From positions 124,001 to 188,000 of the forward strand of contig NZ_AVFL01000005.1 in the NCBI RefSeq assembly GCF_000576635.1: a stretch of 64,000 bases of DNA. The letters run 5' to 3'. The position numbers were made by a program, and so were the translations under genes. The stretch is from Skermanella stibiiresistens SB22 (GTDB lineage: Bacteria > Pseudomonadota > Alphaproteobacteria > Azospirillales > Azospirillaceae). The notes beneath the pieces are model-generated. The model ran no database searches and was not told where the DNA came from. It saw nothing but the letters and a program-made list of their open reading frames with translations. Below, piece after piece: positions 38,990-48,294 of this stretch. Positions within the stretch are counted from its first letter, which is position 1. Every line of letters begins with the position of its first letter.

Positions 38990-39363
38990 GCCGTACGCGC
39001 GACGCGGTCGGACGAACTCCGGCCGCATTGCGCGGACACTTCGGCGTCCATATATGTATCGAAGGCCGCATGGCCAGCTTCCAGCAAGGCGTGTCCTGGT
39101 GTCCGCGTTGATCCTCGACAAGGATGGCGATTGTTCTGGCGCGGCGTCTTTTGGTCATCACAGTCCGCCAGCTTTTTCATCCGCCCATGAGATCATCGCG
39201 ACGCCATCGCACTGAACCGCACGGTGTCCGTCAAAGCCCCAGCTTCCATGTCAACGGGCATGTCGGCGGGCAGTTGAACCCACTGGCGAATCCAGCTATG
39301 CAGGTTCATGCGAACGAAATTCGCCGTGCGCCTTTGCGCGGTGTGAGGTCCGAGGAGAATTTG
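38990..39363. other. 374-base intergenic region before clpP
   Basis: Contains no gene I can support. Open frames crossing it lack ribosome sites and recognisable sequence. It should hold the clpP promoter; I could not pick a convincing -35/-10 pair. Confidence 0.4.
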
Positions 39364-39969
39364 ATGTTTTGGGTCATGGACGAAGAGCCGAAGGAAGAGA
39401 CGCCCAAGCCGACCCCGGCACCGTTCAGCACGGTTCTTCAAAACCTGTTCAAGTCGCGCACGGTCATGATCTTTGGCGAGATCAACCAGAAGGTCGCCGA
39501 AAGCACCTGCGCCCAGCTTCTGGCCTTGGCGGTCGAGAATGACGATCCGATCCGGATCATCATCAACTCGCCCGGCGGTCACGTCGAGTCGGGCGACAGC
39601 ATCCACGACATGATCCGGTTCATCAAGCCGACGGTCAAGATGATCGGCACGGGCTGGGTCGCCAGCGCCGGCGCACATATCTACCTCGCCGCCAAGAAAG
39701 AGGATCGGCTCTGCCTGCCGAACACCCGCTTCCTGATCCACCAGCCGCTTGGCGGCGCCGGTGGCCGGGCGACGGATATCGCGATCGAGGCGAAGGAGAT
39801 CATCAAGATGCGCCGCCGTATCAACGAGATCATCGCGCGCGAGACCGGCCAGTCGATCGAGCGGGTCGAGAAGGACACCGACCGGAACTACTGGATGTCC
39901 GCCGAGGAGGCAAAGGAATACGGCCTCGTCAGCCGCATCATCGAGGAATACGCCCAGATCGAAGGCTGA
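39364..39969 (+). CDS. ATP-dependent Clp protease proteolytic subunit (ClpP family)
   Basis: A 201-residue serine peptidase of the ClpP fold. The probable nucleophile is the Ser of [16 protein letters not shown], the His lies in [12 protein letters not shown], and the Asp in [20 protein letters not shown]. The Ser lies in WVASAG rather than the usual AASMG, and no clpX gene is adjacent, so this is probably a second ClpP-type paralogue rather than the housekeeping copy. The ATG at 39364 has GAGGAG; longer frames lack a site. A strong terminator follows. Confidence 0.85.
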   Translation: MFWVMDEEPKEETPKPTPAPFSTVLQNLFKSRTVMIFGEINQKVAESTCAQLLALAVENDDPIRIIINSPGGHVESGDSIHDMIRFIKPTVKMIGTGWVASAGAHIYLAAKKEDRLCLPNTRFLIHQPLGGAGGRATDIAIEAKEIIKMRRRINEIIARETGQSIERVEKDTDRNYWMSAEEAKEYGLVSRIIEEYAQIEG

Positions 39970-39995
39970 TCGCCAGCTCTTCCTGGAAATGAGAA

Positions 39996-40021
39996 ACGCG
40001 GGCTTCGGCCCGCGTTTTTTT
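39996..40021 (+). terminator. Intrinsic terminator after clpP
   Basis: ACGCGGGC, a TTCG tetraloop and GCCCGCGT form an 8-bp stem followed by a run of seven T. A canonical rho-independent terminator. Confidence 0.92.
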
Positions 40022-40052
40022 ATGCCCGCCCCGCTCTCAGGCCCTGCCGCCC

Positions 40053-40352
40053 TTACGCCCTGATATCGACGAGGGAGCCACGGCCCTGGCTTCGCGCCGG
40101 ACCACTGGCCGACGAGCGGGAGGAAATGGCCTGCGCCCTGGTATCCACGGATTGGCCGGTCTCGGTCGAACTGGCGGAGCGCCGGGGGCTTTCCGCCCGG
40201 CCGACCGGAGTGGCCGCCTGCGCCGTCTGGGTCAGCGTGACGGCCGCCGTCTGCATGGCGGCGGCCATGACCGTATTCGCCGTGTCGCTGGCCGGAGCCG
40301 AAGGATACGGCTTGGCGGCGATCGGCGGCGTAGGCGGTATGTTGATGTTCAT
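40053..40352 (-). CDS. Small hypothetical protein
   Basis: A 99-residue product rich in Ala, Thr, Ser and Pro, with no signal peptide and a short predicted helix (DTANTVMAAAMQTAAVTLTQ near residues 23-42). The ATG at 40352 has GAGGTG six bases upstream, the main support for it being real. I recognise no domain. The C-terminal half is Ser/Arg-rich and probably disordered. It is transcribed alone, away from the UbiD gene. Confidence 0.5.
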   Translation of the reverse strand: MNINIPPTPPIAAKPYPSAPASDTANTVMAAAMQTAAVTLTQTAQAATPVGRAESPRRSASSTETGQSVDTRAQAISSRSSASGPARSQGRGSLVDIRA

Positions 40353-40734
40353 GACCCGCACCTCGATGCTGGTTACTGGTGCCGAACGGTCGAATTAGCC
40401 GATTGTGCCACAACTTTCCGCCGATGTCATCAGAACGCGGTGGCGCCTCGGCACAAAACTCGGGCGTTAACCCTCCATCCCGCGCGCATTTGCACAAGCA
40501 TTGACCACCCGCCCGGTCTGCATATTTTCTTCTCAGAACCGGCTTGATCATTCCAGATTTTGTTTGTAGGCTGCTTACAAGACATCGCAGGCGCGTTTTG
40601 CCCGCCCACGGAGCGCTCCTCCAGTGAACCAAAGATCCCAAAATAATCCATAAGTGCGTCCAATGGATACCCCAAATGATATGGAGTATCGAACGGTCGG
40701 ATTTACTGGGCCATAGGAAGGAAGATCTAGCGTG
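40353..40734. other. Intergenic control region of the UbiD island (382 bases)
   Basis: Locally AT-richer than its surroundings (about 40530-40700) and without a supportable gene. It contains the inverted repeat at 40666-40690 and should hold the promoter of the UbiD-ABC-UbiX genes. Confidence 0.4.
40666..40690. promoter_or_regulatory. Inverted repeat upstream of the UbiD gene, candidate operator
   Basis: GATACCCC at 40666-40673 and GGAGTATC at 40683-40690 pair in 7 of 8 positions around a 9-base spacer, 45 bases before the start codon. It could be bound by the GntR regulator encoded downstream at 45799; no matching site was seen upstream of that regulator. Confidence 0.35.
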
Positions 40735-42345
40735 ATGCCGGATAACGAGTCATTTCGTCAGTTCCTCAAGCGTCTGCGAGATGAAGGAGAGCTCATCGAC
40801 TTCGAGCAGCCGATAGACATACGTCACATCGCGACGCTGGTGGACCAGTCCGACAAAGCCCTTATGTTCCACAACGTGATCGGCTACGACGTGCCGGTCG
40901 TCTCCGGAATCATCCGATCGCAGAAGCGCGCGATCATGTCCATGGGATGCGAGAACTACCCGGAGATCGAGGCGAAGCTGAAGCGCGCGATCGACAATCC
41001 GATAGCACCCAGGATGGTCGAGACCTCGCCGAACCAGGAGATCGTCATCGAGGGCGACGATGTCGACCTGTACAAGCTGCCGATCCCGATGAGCTCGATC
41101 TATGACGGAGGCCCGATGATCACCGCGGGCGTGGTGCTGGCCCGCGATCCGGAATTCGGGCTGAACTCCGGCATCTACCGCTTCATCGTCAAGGAAAAGA
41201 ACCTCACCGGCATCGATATCGTCACGCCCAACAACATGCGGCTTTTCGCCAGGCGCGCGTTCGAGGCCGGCAAGCCCTGCCCGATCTCCATCTCGATCGG
41301 CACGCACCCCTTCGAGATCATGGGATCGGGGTTCCGGGCGCCGCTCGGCGTCGACGAGATGGCGATCTCCGGTGGGATGAGGGGAGCGCCGGTCGAGTTG
41401 GCCCAGTGCGGCACCATCGACGTCCCCTACATCGCCGATGCCGAGATCGTCATCGAGGCGGAGATCCTGCCGACGGGGTGGGTCTACCCGGAGGGACGCT
41501 TCGGCGAGTTCACGCGGCTGATGGGCGGCCTGCATTGGAATCCGATCGTCCGCGTCAAGGCCGTCCGCATGCGGAAGGACGCCATCTACTACGCGCTGCA
41601 CATGCCGTGGGAGAACACTTGGCTGGCGGCGCCGACGCGCTACACGCAGATCCGTCAGGCTCTGAAGACGGCGGGCGTGGCCGTCAAGGACATCAACGTG
41701 ACCCTTGGCGGCTGCGCCTTCTGGCACGCGGTCATCTCGATCAAGAAGCAGGCCGGCGAGGGCAAGAACGCGATCCTGGCGGCGCTGTCCGTGCTGGACC
41801 TGAAGCATGTGGTGGTGGTCGACGACGATATCGACGTGTTCAACCCGACGGATGTCGAGTGGGCCATCGCGACGCGCGTCCAGGCCGACAAGGACGTCGT
41901 CATCATCAGCGGCGCGCGCGGCAAGCCGCTCGATCCCAGCCTGCCCGTGACGCCGCCCGGCGTGGTCCCGACCACCGCGAAGATGGGCATCGACGCCACC
42001 ATCTCCGAAGGCATCCCGAAGGAGCGTTTCGAGCGCATCGCCTACGCCTACGCCGACACCGCGATCCTCAAGGACTATGTCGAGGGGAAACGGGACACGG
42101 TGGGATCGACGGCGAACGGCGGCGAGGTGGCCGAGGTCGCGGAAGCGATCCTCGCCATGGTCCGCGAGGAGCCACGCTACTACACGGCCATCGCCGACGC
42201 GTTCGCCCACTACAACTTCGAGACCGTGGCCCGCGCGCTGGGCGAACTGCACACCAAGGGTCTGCTTTGGCAGGATGCCCGCGGCCGCATGTGCGAGCGG
42301 GGCTCCAAGCACGCGGTCCAGCACCCGAGCGCCGCCAAAGCCTGA
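40735..42345 (+). CDS. UbiD family (prenylated-FMN-dependent) decarboxylase
   Basis: A 536-residue reversible decarboxylase of aromatic or alpha,beta-unsaturated acids. The family core is visible: GIYRFIVK near residue 148 for prFMN and metal binding, and PEGRFGEFTRLMGG near residue 250 with the catalytic Glu region. VVVDDDIDVFNPTDVEWAIATR is typical of the C-terminal domain. It is longer than E. coli UbiD and unlinked to ubiquinone genes, so it is a catabolic paralogue. The cofactor would be supplied by the UbiX-type gene at 45109. The ATG at 40735 has GGAAGGAAG. The substrate cannot be deduced. Confidence 0.9.
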   Translation: MPDNESFRQFLKRLRDEGELIDFEQPIDIRHIATLVDQSDKALMFHNVIGYDVPVVSGIIRSQKRAIMSMGCENYPEIEAKLKRAIDNPIAPRMVETSPNQEIVIEGDDVDLYKLPIPMSSIYDGGPMITAGVVLARDPEFGLNSGIYRFIVKEKNLTGIDIVTPNNMRLFARRAFEAGKPCPISISIGTHPFEIMGSGFRAPLGVDEMAISGGMRGAPVELAQCGTIDVPYIADAEIVIEAEILPTGWVYPEGRFGEFTRLMGGLHWNPIVRVKAVRMRKDAIYYALHMPWENTWLAAPTRYTQIRQALKTAGVAVKDINVTLGGCAFWHAVISIKKQAGEGKNAILAALSVLDLKHVVVVDDDIDVFNPTDVEWAIATRVQADKDVVIISGARGKPLDPSLPVTPPGVVPTTAKMGIDATISEGIPKERFERIAYAYADTAILKDYVEGKRDTVGSTANGGEVAEVAEAILAMVREEPRYYTAIADAFAHYNFETVARALGELHTKGLLWQDARGRMCERGSKHAVQHPSAAKA

Positions 42346-42467
42346 CCGTCTTCGGATTATCCAAGCCGATTGTCCAAGATCGCGCGCCGCACCGAAGCCA
42401 TCGGGCGGTGAACGGGGGATCGTGCGCGGTCAACCCCAGGCCTTCCAATCCTTGAAAGGGAAACGTG

Positions 42468-43430
42468 ATGCCGATTTTGAAACGTTCAGTCATCGCTGGG
42501 GCGTTGATCGCGCTGGGTGGCCTGGTTGGCACGGCCTCGGCCGAGGTGACCACCCTCAAGATCGGAGCCGCCCAGACCTCCGCGGGATCGCTGCCGGTGA
42601 TCGTGGCCGAACAGGAAAACCTGCTCAAGACCGAAGGGCTCGCCTATGAGCGCTTCGACTTCAAGGGTGGCGGACCCGCCGTCCAGGCCTTGGCGTCCGG
42701 CAGCGTCGACATGTGCATCTGCGCGGTCGAGCACGCGGTTCGGCTGCAGGAGAAGGGCCTTGGCGGCAAGGTGCTGGTCTCGCTCGCCGACCGTCACAGC
42801 TACGCGATGCTGACCAAGGCGGACTCGCCGGCCAAGAGCCTCGCGGACCTGAAGGGCCAGAAGATCGGCATCACGTCGGCCGGCAGCCTGACCGACACGA
42901 CCGTCCGTTACGCCATCCGCAAGCTCGGCATGGATCCCGACCGGGATTTCGAATTGATCTCGGTCGGCCGCGCCGGCGCGCAGCAGGCGGCGATCCAGGC
43001 GGGCGTGATCTCGGCGGGCATGTTCACGACCCCCGACATCCAGATCACGCTTGGCGAAAGCGATCAGTTCCGGATCCTCGAGGATTTCCGCACCCTGGCC
43101 TATCCATCCCATGGCTTGGTCGTGACGGACGCGTGGCTGGAGAAGAACCCGGAGACGGCGGCCAAGGTGTCGCGCGCGATCAAGGCGGCGCTCCGCAGGA
43201 TCGACCAGGATCACGCGGTCCTGACCAGCGCGATCAAGGAGATGTTCCCGGAGGTCAAGAAGGACGAAATCATCCAGAAGATCGTGGCCGACGCCACCTC
43301 CGGCTACATCTCGGTCGATGGCGTCGTGGCGCCCCAAAGCTACGAGGTCCTGGGCGAGATGATGAGGACCGTCGATCCGGACGTCGAACTCGCCTCCTAC
43401 GACGAAGTCACCGTCAAGAACCTTCCCTGA
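42468..43430 (+). CDS. ABC transporter substrate-binding protein (SsuA/TauA/NMT1 type)
   Basis: A 320-residue exported binding protein with a signal peptide ending ASAEV and the NMT1/SsuA pattern (TLKIGAAQTSAGSLPVIVAEQENLLKTEG, then FKGGGPAVQALASGSVDM). Related proteins bind sulfonates, nitrate, thiamine precursors or aromatic acids. Its place between the UbiD gene and the permease suggests that it binds the acid to be decarboxylated. The ATG at 42468 has AAAGGGAAA upstream. Confidence 0.88.
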   Translation: MPILKRSVIAGALIALGGLVGTASAEVTTLKIGAAQTSAGSLPVIVAEQENLLKTEGLAYERFDFKGGGPAVQALASGSVDMCICAVEHAVRLQEKGLGGKVLVSLADRHSYAMLTKADSPAKSLADLKGQKIGITSAGSLTDTTVRYAIRKLGMDPDRDFELISVGRAGAQQAAIQAGVISAGMFTTPDIQITLGESDQFRILEDFRTLAYPSHGLVVTDAWLEKNPETAAKVSRAIKAALRRIDQDHAVLTSAIKEMFPEVKKDEIIQKIVADATSGYISVDGVVAPQSYEVLGEMMRTVDPDVELASYDEVTVKNLP

Positions 43431-43440
43431 CGAGGCGACG

Positions 43441-44268
43441 ATGGCATTCACCAAGACCACCTCCGGCGCCACGCCCAGTTCCACCCCAGGCGATCAGCCG
43501 GCGATCAGGCGGCGCCGATCCCAGTGGCGATCGTCGCCGGTCCTCGGGCAGATCGCCGTCATCCTGGCCCTGCTGCTGCTGTGGGAACTGGCGTCCCACC
43601 ACCTGTACAATCCGTTTTGGGGCAGCCGTCCCAGCATGATCGCGGAACGGCTCTGGGAGCTGGCGCTGAGCGGCCATCTCTGGATGCACACCTCGACGAC
43701 CTTGCAGGAGGCTGGCGCCGGCCTGCTGCTCGCGGCTGCCGTCGGCGTCCCGGTGGGGATCGGCCTCGCCCGGGCACCCCGCCTGGCCCGCCTGCTCGAT
43801 CCGATCATCATGGGTCTCTACGGGTTGCCGCGCGTCGCCTTGGCTCCGCTTTTCATCCTGTGGTTCGGCATCGGCCTGATTTCCAAGATCATGATGTCGT
43901 TCACGATGGTCCTGTTCATCTTCATCCTCAACGTGATGGAGGGGATCCGGACGATCGACCAGGACCAGCTCGACCTGATGAAGTCGATGCGCGCCGGCAA
44001 GATGTATGTCGCGTGGACCGTGCTTCTGCCGGCGGTCGTGCCGTGGATCATGGCGTCCTTCCGGATCGGCGTCGGCCTCGCGCTGATCGGGGCCGTGGTT
44101 GGCGAGCTGATCGGCTCCAACCGCGGGTTGGGCTGGTATGTCGAAAGCTCCGGCGGCCAGCTCGACACCACCGGCGTGTTCAGCGGCCTGATCGTCCTGA
44201 TGATCCTGGCCATGCTCGCCAACTACCTGATCGGCTTCATCGAGAAGAGGATGATCAAATGGCGCTGA
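43441..44268 (+). CDS. ABC transporter permease (SsuC/TauC type)
   Basis: A 275-residue inner-membrane subunit with about six hydrophobic segments and the binding-protein-dependent transport signature around EGIRTIDQDQLDLMKSMRAGKMYVAWTVLLPAVVPWI (EAA loop, near residues 161-200). It begins 10 bases after the binding-protein stop and overlaps the ATPase gene by 10 bases, so the three form one transporter operon. Confidence 0.9.
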   Translation: MAFTKTTSGATPSSTPGDQPAIRRRRSQWRSSPVLGQIAVILALLLLWELASHHLYNPFWGSRPSMIAERLWELALSGHLWMHTSTTLQEAGAGLLLAAAVGVPVGIGLARAPRLARLLDPIIMGLYGLPRVALAPLFILWFGIGLISKIMMSFTMVLFIFILNVMEGIRTIDQDQLDLMKSMRAGKMYVAWTVLLPAVVPWIMASFRIGVGLALIGAVVGELIGSNRGLGWYVESSGGQLDTTGVFSGLIVLMILAMLANYLIGFIEKRMIKWR

Positions 44269-45092
44269 TGGCCAACGTGAACCGAGCCGACAGGATGCCG
44301 ATGAGCCCGACGCCACAACCCGCGCAGTCCCCCCGGGCGGAACTTAGGGATTTGCGGATCTCGTTCCCGCTGCCCGACATGTCCACGCTGGAGGTGATCT
44401 CGGGTATCTCGATGACCGTCGCGGAGGGGGAATTCGTCGCGGTGGTCGGCCCGAGCGGGTCGGGCAAGTCGACCATCCTCCGCGCCCTGTGCGGTCTGCT
44501 GGAACCGTCGGGCGGCAGCGTCCTGGTCGATGGCAAGCCGGTTTCCGGACCACCGCCGGGCGTCGGCTTCATGTTCCAGAAGGACGCGCTTTTGCCCTGG
44601 CGGACCGTGGCGGGAAACATCCGGATCGGCGCGGAACTGGGCGGCGTGCCCGGCGACCGCCGCGAGGAACGCGTCGCCTCGCTGATCAAGCTGCTGCGCC
44701 TGGACGGTTTCGAGAACGCCTGGCCGCGCCAGCTTTCCGGCGGCATGCGCCAGCGCGTCTCGCTGGGCCGCCTGCTGGCCTACCAGCCCTCGCTGATGCT
44801 GATGGACGAGCCGTTCGGCGCCCTCGACTACCAGACGAAGATCGCCATGGGCAAGGAACTGTTGAGCGTCTGGGAGGCGGAGCGTCGGGCGATCATCTTC
44901 GTCACCCATGACATCGAGGAGGCCGTCGCCCTGGCCGACCGAGTACTGGTCTTCAGCGCGCGTCCGGCCCGGATCATCGCGGACTACAAGGTGATGCTGC
45001 CCCGACCCCGCCACATGCGTTCGATGCGCGGCGATCCCGCCTTCACCCGCTTGACCGAGGCGATCTGGTCCGATCTGGCCCTGCCGGAATGA
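44259..45092 (+). CDS. ABC transporter ATP-binding protein (SsuB/TauB type)
   Basis: A 277-residue ATPase with Walker A GPSGSGKS, the Q-loop FMFQKDALLPW, signature LSGGMRQR and Walker B LMLMDEPFGALD, all as in nitrate/sulfonate/taurine importers. The ATG at 44259 overlaps the permease stop and has GAGG upstream; ATGs at 44268 and slightly beyond are alternatives. It energises import of the acid handled by the adjacent decarboxylase. Confidence 0.92.
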   Translation: MALMANVNRADRMPMSPTPQPAQSPRAELRDLRISFPLPDMSTLEVISGISMTVAEGEFVAVVGPSGSGKSTILRALCGLLEPSGGSVLVDGKPVSGPPPGVGFMFQKDALLPWRTVAGNIRIGAELGGVPGDRREERVASLIKLLRLDGFENAWPRQLSGGMRQRVSLGRLLAYQPSLMLMDEPFGALDYQTKIAMGKELLSVWEAERRAIIFVTHDIEEAVALADRVLVFSARPARIIADYKVMLPRPRHMRSMRGDPAFTRLTEAIWSDLALPE

Positions 45093-45108
45093 CAAGAAGG
45101 GAGAGGGG

Positions 45109-45723
45109 ATGGAAGACGGAATGGACATGAAGAGACTGATCGTCGCCATCACCGGGGCGTCCGGAGCGATCTTCGGCATCCGCGCCCTGGAACTGCTGAG
45201 GAAGCGGGACGACATCGAAACGCATCTGGTCATCTCGCCGTCCGGTCTGCGGACGATCGTCAGCGAGACGGACCATGGCATCGACCAAGTCCGCGCCCTG
45301 GCCCACCGGGTTTACAATCCCAAGGATATCGGCGCCTCGATCTCATCCGGGTCGTTCGTGACCGCCGGCATGCTGATCGCTCCCTGTTCGATCAAGACGC
45401 TCAGCGGCATCGCGAATTCCTACGACGAGGGGCTGGTGGTCAGGGCGGCGGATGTCTGCCTCAAAGAGCGCCGGCGGCTGGTGCTGATGCTGCGCGAGAC
45501 GCCGCTGCACGGCGGTCATATCGAGCTGATGGCGCGCGCGAACGCCGCTGGCGCGATCATCATGCCGCCGGTTCCAGCCTTCTATCACCGACCGGCGAGC
45601 CTGATGGACATCGTCGATCAGAGCGTCGGGCGGGCGCTCGACCTGTTCGGCATTCCCCTGCCCGAGACGAAGCGTTGGCACGGCGAGACGAAGGCGCCCG
45701 AAATAGGCAAAAGCTTCAGCTGA
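45109..45723 (+). CDS. UbiX family flavin prenyltransferase
   Basis: Makes the prenylated FMN cofactor needed by UbiD decarboxylases from FMN and dimethylallyl phosphate. The 204-residue product has the flavoprotein ITGASGAIFGIRALELL motif near residue 15, PCSIKTLSGIANSYDEGLVVRAADVCLKERRRLVLMLRETP across residues 88-128, and PPVPAFYHRP near residue 150, matching UbiX/Pad1. Starts at 45109 (AAGGGAG upstream), 45121 or 45127 are possible. Encoding it in the same operon as the UbiD-type enzyme points to a dedicated cofactor supply. Confidence 0.93.
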   Translation: MEDGMDMKRLIVAITGASGAIFGIRALELLRKRDDIETHLVISPSGLRTIVSETDHGIDQVRALAHRVYNPKDIGASISSGSFVTAGMLIAPCSIKTLSGIANSYDEGLVVRAADVCLKERRRLVLMLRETPLHGGHIELMARANAAGAIIMPPVPAFYHRPASLMDIVDQSVGRALDLFGIPLPETKRWHGETKAPEIGKSFS

Positions 45724-45798
45724 AGGCACAATATACTTGAACGTCCCATGAGGATTTCGTAGGATGCTCACGAACAAGGGATCACTCCGGGGACTGTC

Positions 45799-46539
45799 AT
45801 GACGAAAGACCAAGAAACCAACATCGCGGTCATGGACGGTACGAAAAAGGCCGATCGAGCCTATGAGGTCCTGAGAAAGGAGATCATCTCCTGCCGCATG
45901 ATGCCGGGATCGCTGCTGAGCGAACCGGAAGTCATGCACCGTTTTGAAATCGCCAAGGCGAGCTGCCGCGTGGCCTTGCAGCGGCTGATCCACGATGGCC
46001 TCGTCACCTCGATTCCCCGGCAGGGCTACAGGATCGCCCCGATCACCCTGCGGGATGTCGACGAGGTGTTCTCGCTCCGCCTCCTGCTGGAGCCCTACGC
46101 GGCGCGGAGCGCCACCGGCAAGGTCAACAAGGCGCGGCTGGAAAGGCTGGAGGCGGCCTGCCGCGTTCGCGGATCGGCCGACATCGGCAACCAGATCGAC
46201 TTCTTCCTGGAGGCCAACCGCAGCTTCCACATGGCCATCGTGCAGGCGGCGGGCAACGAGCGCCTTTACCGGCAGCTCGGCAATCTGCACGACGAGATGG
46301 CCCGGCTGGTCGCCCTCGGCTTCGGTGTCCAGGGCGAGCGCCCCAACATCGAGCGGGACCACGTCCAGATCATCGAGGCGCTGGTCACCGGCGACGCCGA
46401 CACGGCGGAGCGGATTTCCCGCTCCCATATCGAGGTTTTCCGCGACATGACCGTCAACAAGGTCATCAGCACCCTGCGGGACGCACCCAACTTCGCCTTG
46501 CAGAACCTGGCGCCCTTCATCTCCGAGGAGCGTTCCTGA
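45799..46539 (+). CDS. GntR family (FCD) transcriptional regulator of the UbiD island
   Basis: A 246-residue regulator. The winged helix is N-terminal (LLSEPEVMHRFEIAKASCRVALQRLIHDGLV near residues 40-70) and the FCD ligand-binding domain follows, with the usual acidic and His metal/carboxylate-binding positions (FLEANRSFHMAIVQAAGNERL). It sits between the UbiD-ABC-UbiX genes and the downstream CoA-linked genes on the same strand, so it probably controls one or both sets in response to the acid or its product. Confidence 0.87.
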   Translation: MTKDQETNIAVMDGTKKADRAYEVLRKEIISCRMMPGSLLSEPEVMHRFEIAKASCRVALQRLIHDGLVTSIPRQGYRIAPITLRDVDEVFSLRLLLEPYAARSATGKVNKARLERLEAACRVRGSADIGNQIDFFLEANRSFHMAIVQAAGNERLYRQLGNLHDEMARLVALGFGVQGERPNIERDHVQIIEALVTGDADTAERISRSHIEVFRDMTVNKVISTLRDAPNFALQNLAPFISEERS

Positions 46540-46813
46540 CCTCTCGCTGAGGTCTTCCATCCACCACCGGATCGGCCGCCAGGCCAGTCTAAACCCGGCC
46601 TAGCCACCCCGCGCCCAGACCCGGCGCGGGAGCGCCCGAACCTCGCCGTCTTCCCGGATGCGCCCCGTCCAGCGGGCCATCCCCTCGACACATGATCCGA
46701 AATCGCGCCGTCGCGGCCTCCACGCCGCGTCAAGGCGGAGCCTTGGCCTCGAACCAAGCGCCGCCCCAGGCAACCGATCAATCACCGACCGACACTCCCA
46801 GGAGGGAACGACC

Positions 46814-47830
46814 ATGACCAAGACCATGAAAGCCCTGGTTCTCAACGAACATGGCGGTATCGACAACCTGAGGGTCGTCGACGACAAGCCAATCCCGACC
46901 GCCGGAGCTGGACATGTCGTCATCCGCGTCCGCGCCTCGTCGTTCAACTATCACGATGTCTTCACGGTGCAGGGCATGCCGGGCATCAAGGTGCCGCTGC
47001 CCGTCGTCATCGGGCTGGACATGGCGGGTGAGATCACCGAACTCGGCGAGGGTGTCGAGGGCTGGAGGATCGGCGACCGGGTGCTGGTCAACCCACTGAA
47101 CAAGAAGGTCGGTTTGATGGGCGAGATGCTGGACGGCGGCATGGCGGAATACTGCCAAGTGTCGGTGGGGCAGCTGATCGCGATGCCCGCCGACGTCAGC
47201 TTCGTCGACGCCGCCTCGCTGCCGGTCGCCTATGGCACGGCGCATCGCATGCTGGTCACCCACGAAACCATCAAACCGGGCGACCGCGTCCTGATCCTGG
47301 GCGCCAGCGGCGGTGTCGGAACCGGCTGCGTCATGCTGGCCAAGCATCTCGGGGCCGAGGTCATCGCCTGCGCCGGCAGCGAGGACAAGATGAGCCGCCT
47401 GCGGGATATCGGCGCCGACCACGTCATCAACTACCGGGAAACCGATTTTTCCAAATGGGCGATCCAGACCTTCGGCAAGCCCCAACGCCGGACCTATGAG
47501 GGCGGTGTCGACGTCGTCATCAACTTCACCGGCGGCGACACCTGGGTGCCTTCGCTGAAGTGCCTGAAGCGGGGCGGCCGCCTGCTGGTGTGCGGCGCCA
47601 CCGCCGGTTTCGACCCGAAGGAGGACCTTCGGTACATCTGGAGCTTCGAGCTGAAGATCATCGGCTCCAATAGCTTCTACGACGACAACCTGTCGGCCTT
47701 AATGGATCTCATCCAGAAGGGCGACCTGAAGCCGGCGGTCGACAAGGTGCTGCCGCTGGAGGAGGCGGCGGCCGGCCTCAAGATGATCCAGGACCGCTCC
47801 GTCATGGGCAAGATCGTCGTCACCCCCTGA
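46814..47830 (+). CDS. Zinc-binding-type medium-chain dehydrogenase / quinone oxidoreductase
   Basis: A 338-residue MDR-superfamily oxidoreductase: GroES-like N-terminal domain (residues 1 to about 130) and a Rossmann domain with ILGASGGVGTGCVMLAKHLGAEVIA near residue 158. Catalytic-zinc ligands are not obvious, as in QOR-type and enoyl reductases. The ATG has an ideal AGGAGGG site. It is the first of four closely spaced genes (dehydrogenase, thioesterase, VOC, CoA synthetase) and so probably reduces or oxidises an intermediate of that pathway. Confidence 0.85.
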   Translation: MTKTMKALVLNEHGGIDNLRVVDDKPIPTAGAGHVVIRVRASSFNYHDVFTVQGMPGIKVPLPVVIGLDMAGEITELGEGVEGWRIGDRVLVNPLNKKVGLMGEMLDGGMAEYCQVSVGQLIAMPADVSFVDAASLPVAYGTAHRMLVTHETIKPGDRVLILGASGGVGTGCVMLAKHLGAEVIACAGSEDKMSRLRDIGADHVINYRETDFSKWAIQTFGKPQRRTYEGGVDVVINFTGGDTWVPSLKCLKRGGRLLVCGATAGFDPKEDLRYIWSFELKIIGSNSFYDDNLSALMDLIQKGDLKPAVDKVLPLEEAAAGLKMIQDRSVMGKIVVTP

Positions 47831-47876
47831 AATCCCCCCACACAGCCCTTCCCCAACAGCCCTGAGGAACCGAACG

Positions 47877-48284
47877 ATGCTGGACAAAAGCGAAGTCGAG
47901 GCGATGCTGCTGAAGGGACCGTTCCACCAGTGGCTCGGTCTGCAGGTGATCTCGGTCGGCGAGGGCGAGATCGAGTTGAAGGCGACCTGGCGTCCCGAAT
48001 GGGTCGTGAACGCCGCCGTCGGCTATACCCACGGCGGCATCCTGGCGACGCTGGTCGACCTGACCGCCGACTGGGCCCTGGTCTCGGAGACCGGCAAGGG
48101 GGTGCCGACGGTCGACCTGCGGGTCGACTATCACCGGGCGGCCATGCAGGGCGATTTGAAGTGCGTCGGGAAGGTCGTCAAATCGGGACGCACCGTCTCG
48201 GTCTCGGAAGCCCAGATCTTCGACGGGGACGGCAAGCTGCTCGCCAGCGGGCGCGGCGTGTACATGACACCCGTCGCGAAGTGA
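47877..48284 (+). CDS. PaaI family hotdog thioesterase
   Basis: A 135-residue hotdog-fold protein with the PaaI-type active-site stretch YTHGGILATLVDLTADWAL (near residues 43-61). Such enzymes hydrolyse aromatic or hydroxyacyl-CoA thioesters. The ATG has GAGGAA upstream. Its place beside an acyl-CoA synthetase suggests it releases a CoA-bound product or rescues stalled CoA intermediates of the same pathway. Confidence 0.87.
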   Translation: MLDKSEVEAMLLKGPFHQWLGLQVISVGEGEIELKATWRPEWVVNAAVGYTHGGILATLVDLTADWALVSETGKGVPTVDLRVDYHRAAMQGDLKCVGKVVKSGRTVSVSEAQIFDGDGKLLASGRGVYMTPVAK

Positions 48285-48294
48285 CACCCCCGAC

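Noticed and set aside
39124-39363. N-terminal extension of the ClpP-like protein
   Set aside because: The extension does not resemble ClpP, and the ATG at 39364 has a strong GAGGAG site and gives the normal length.
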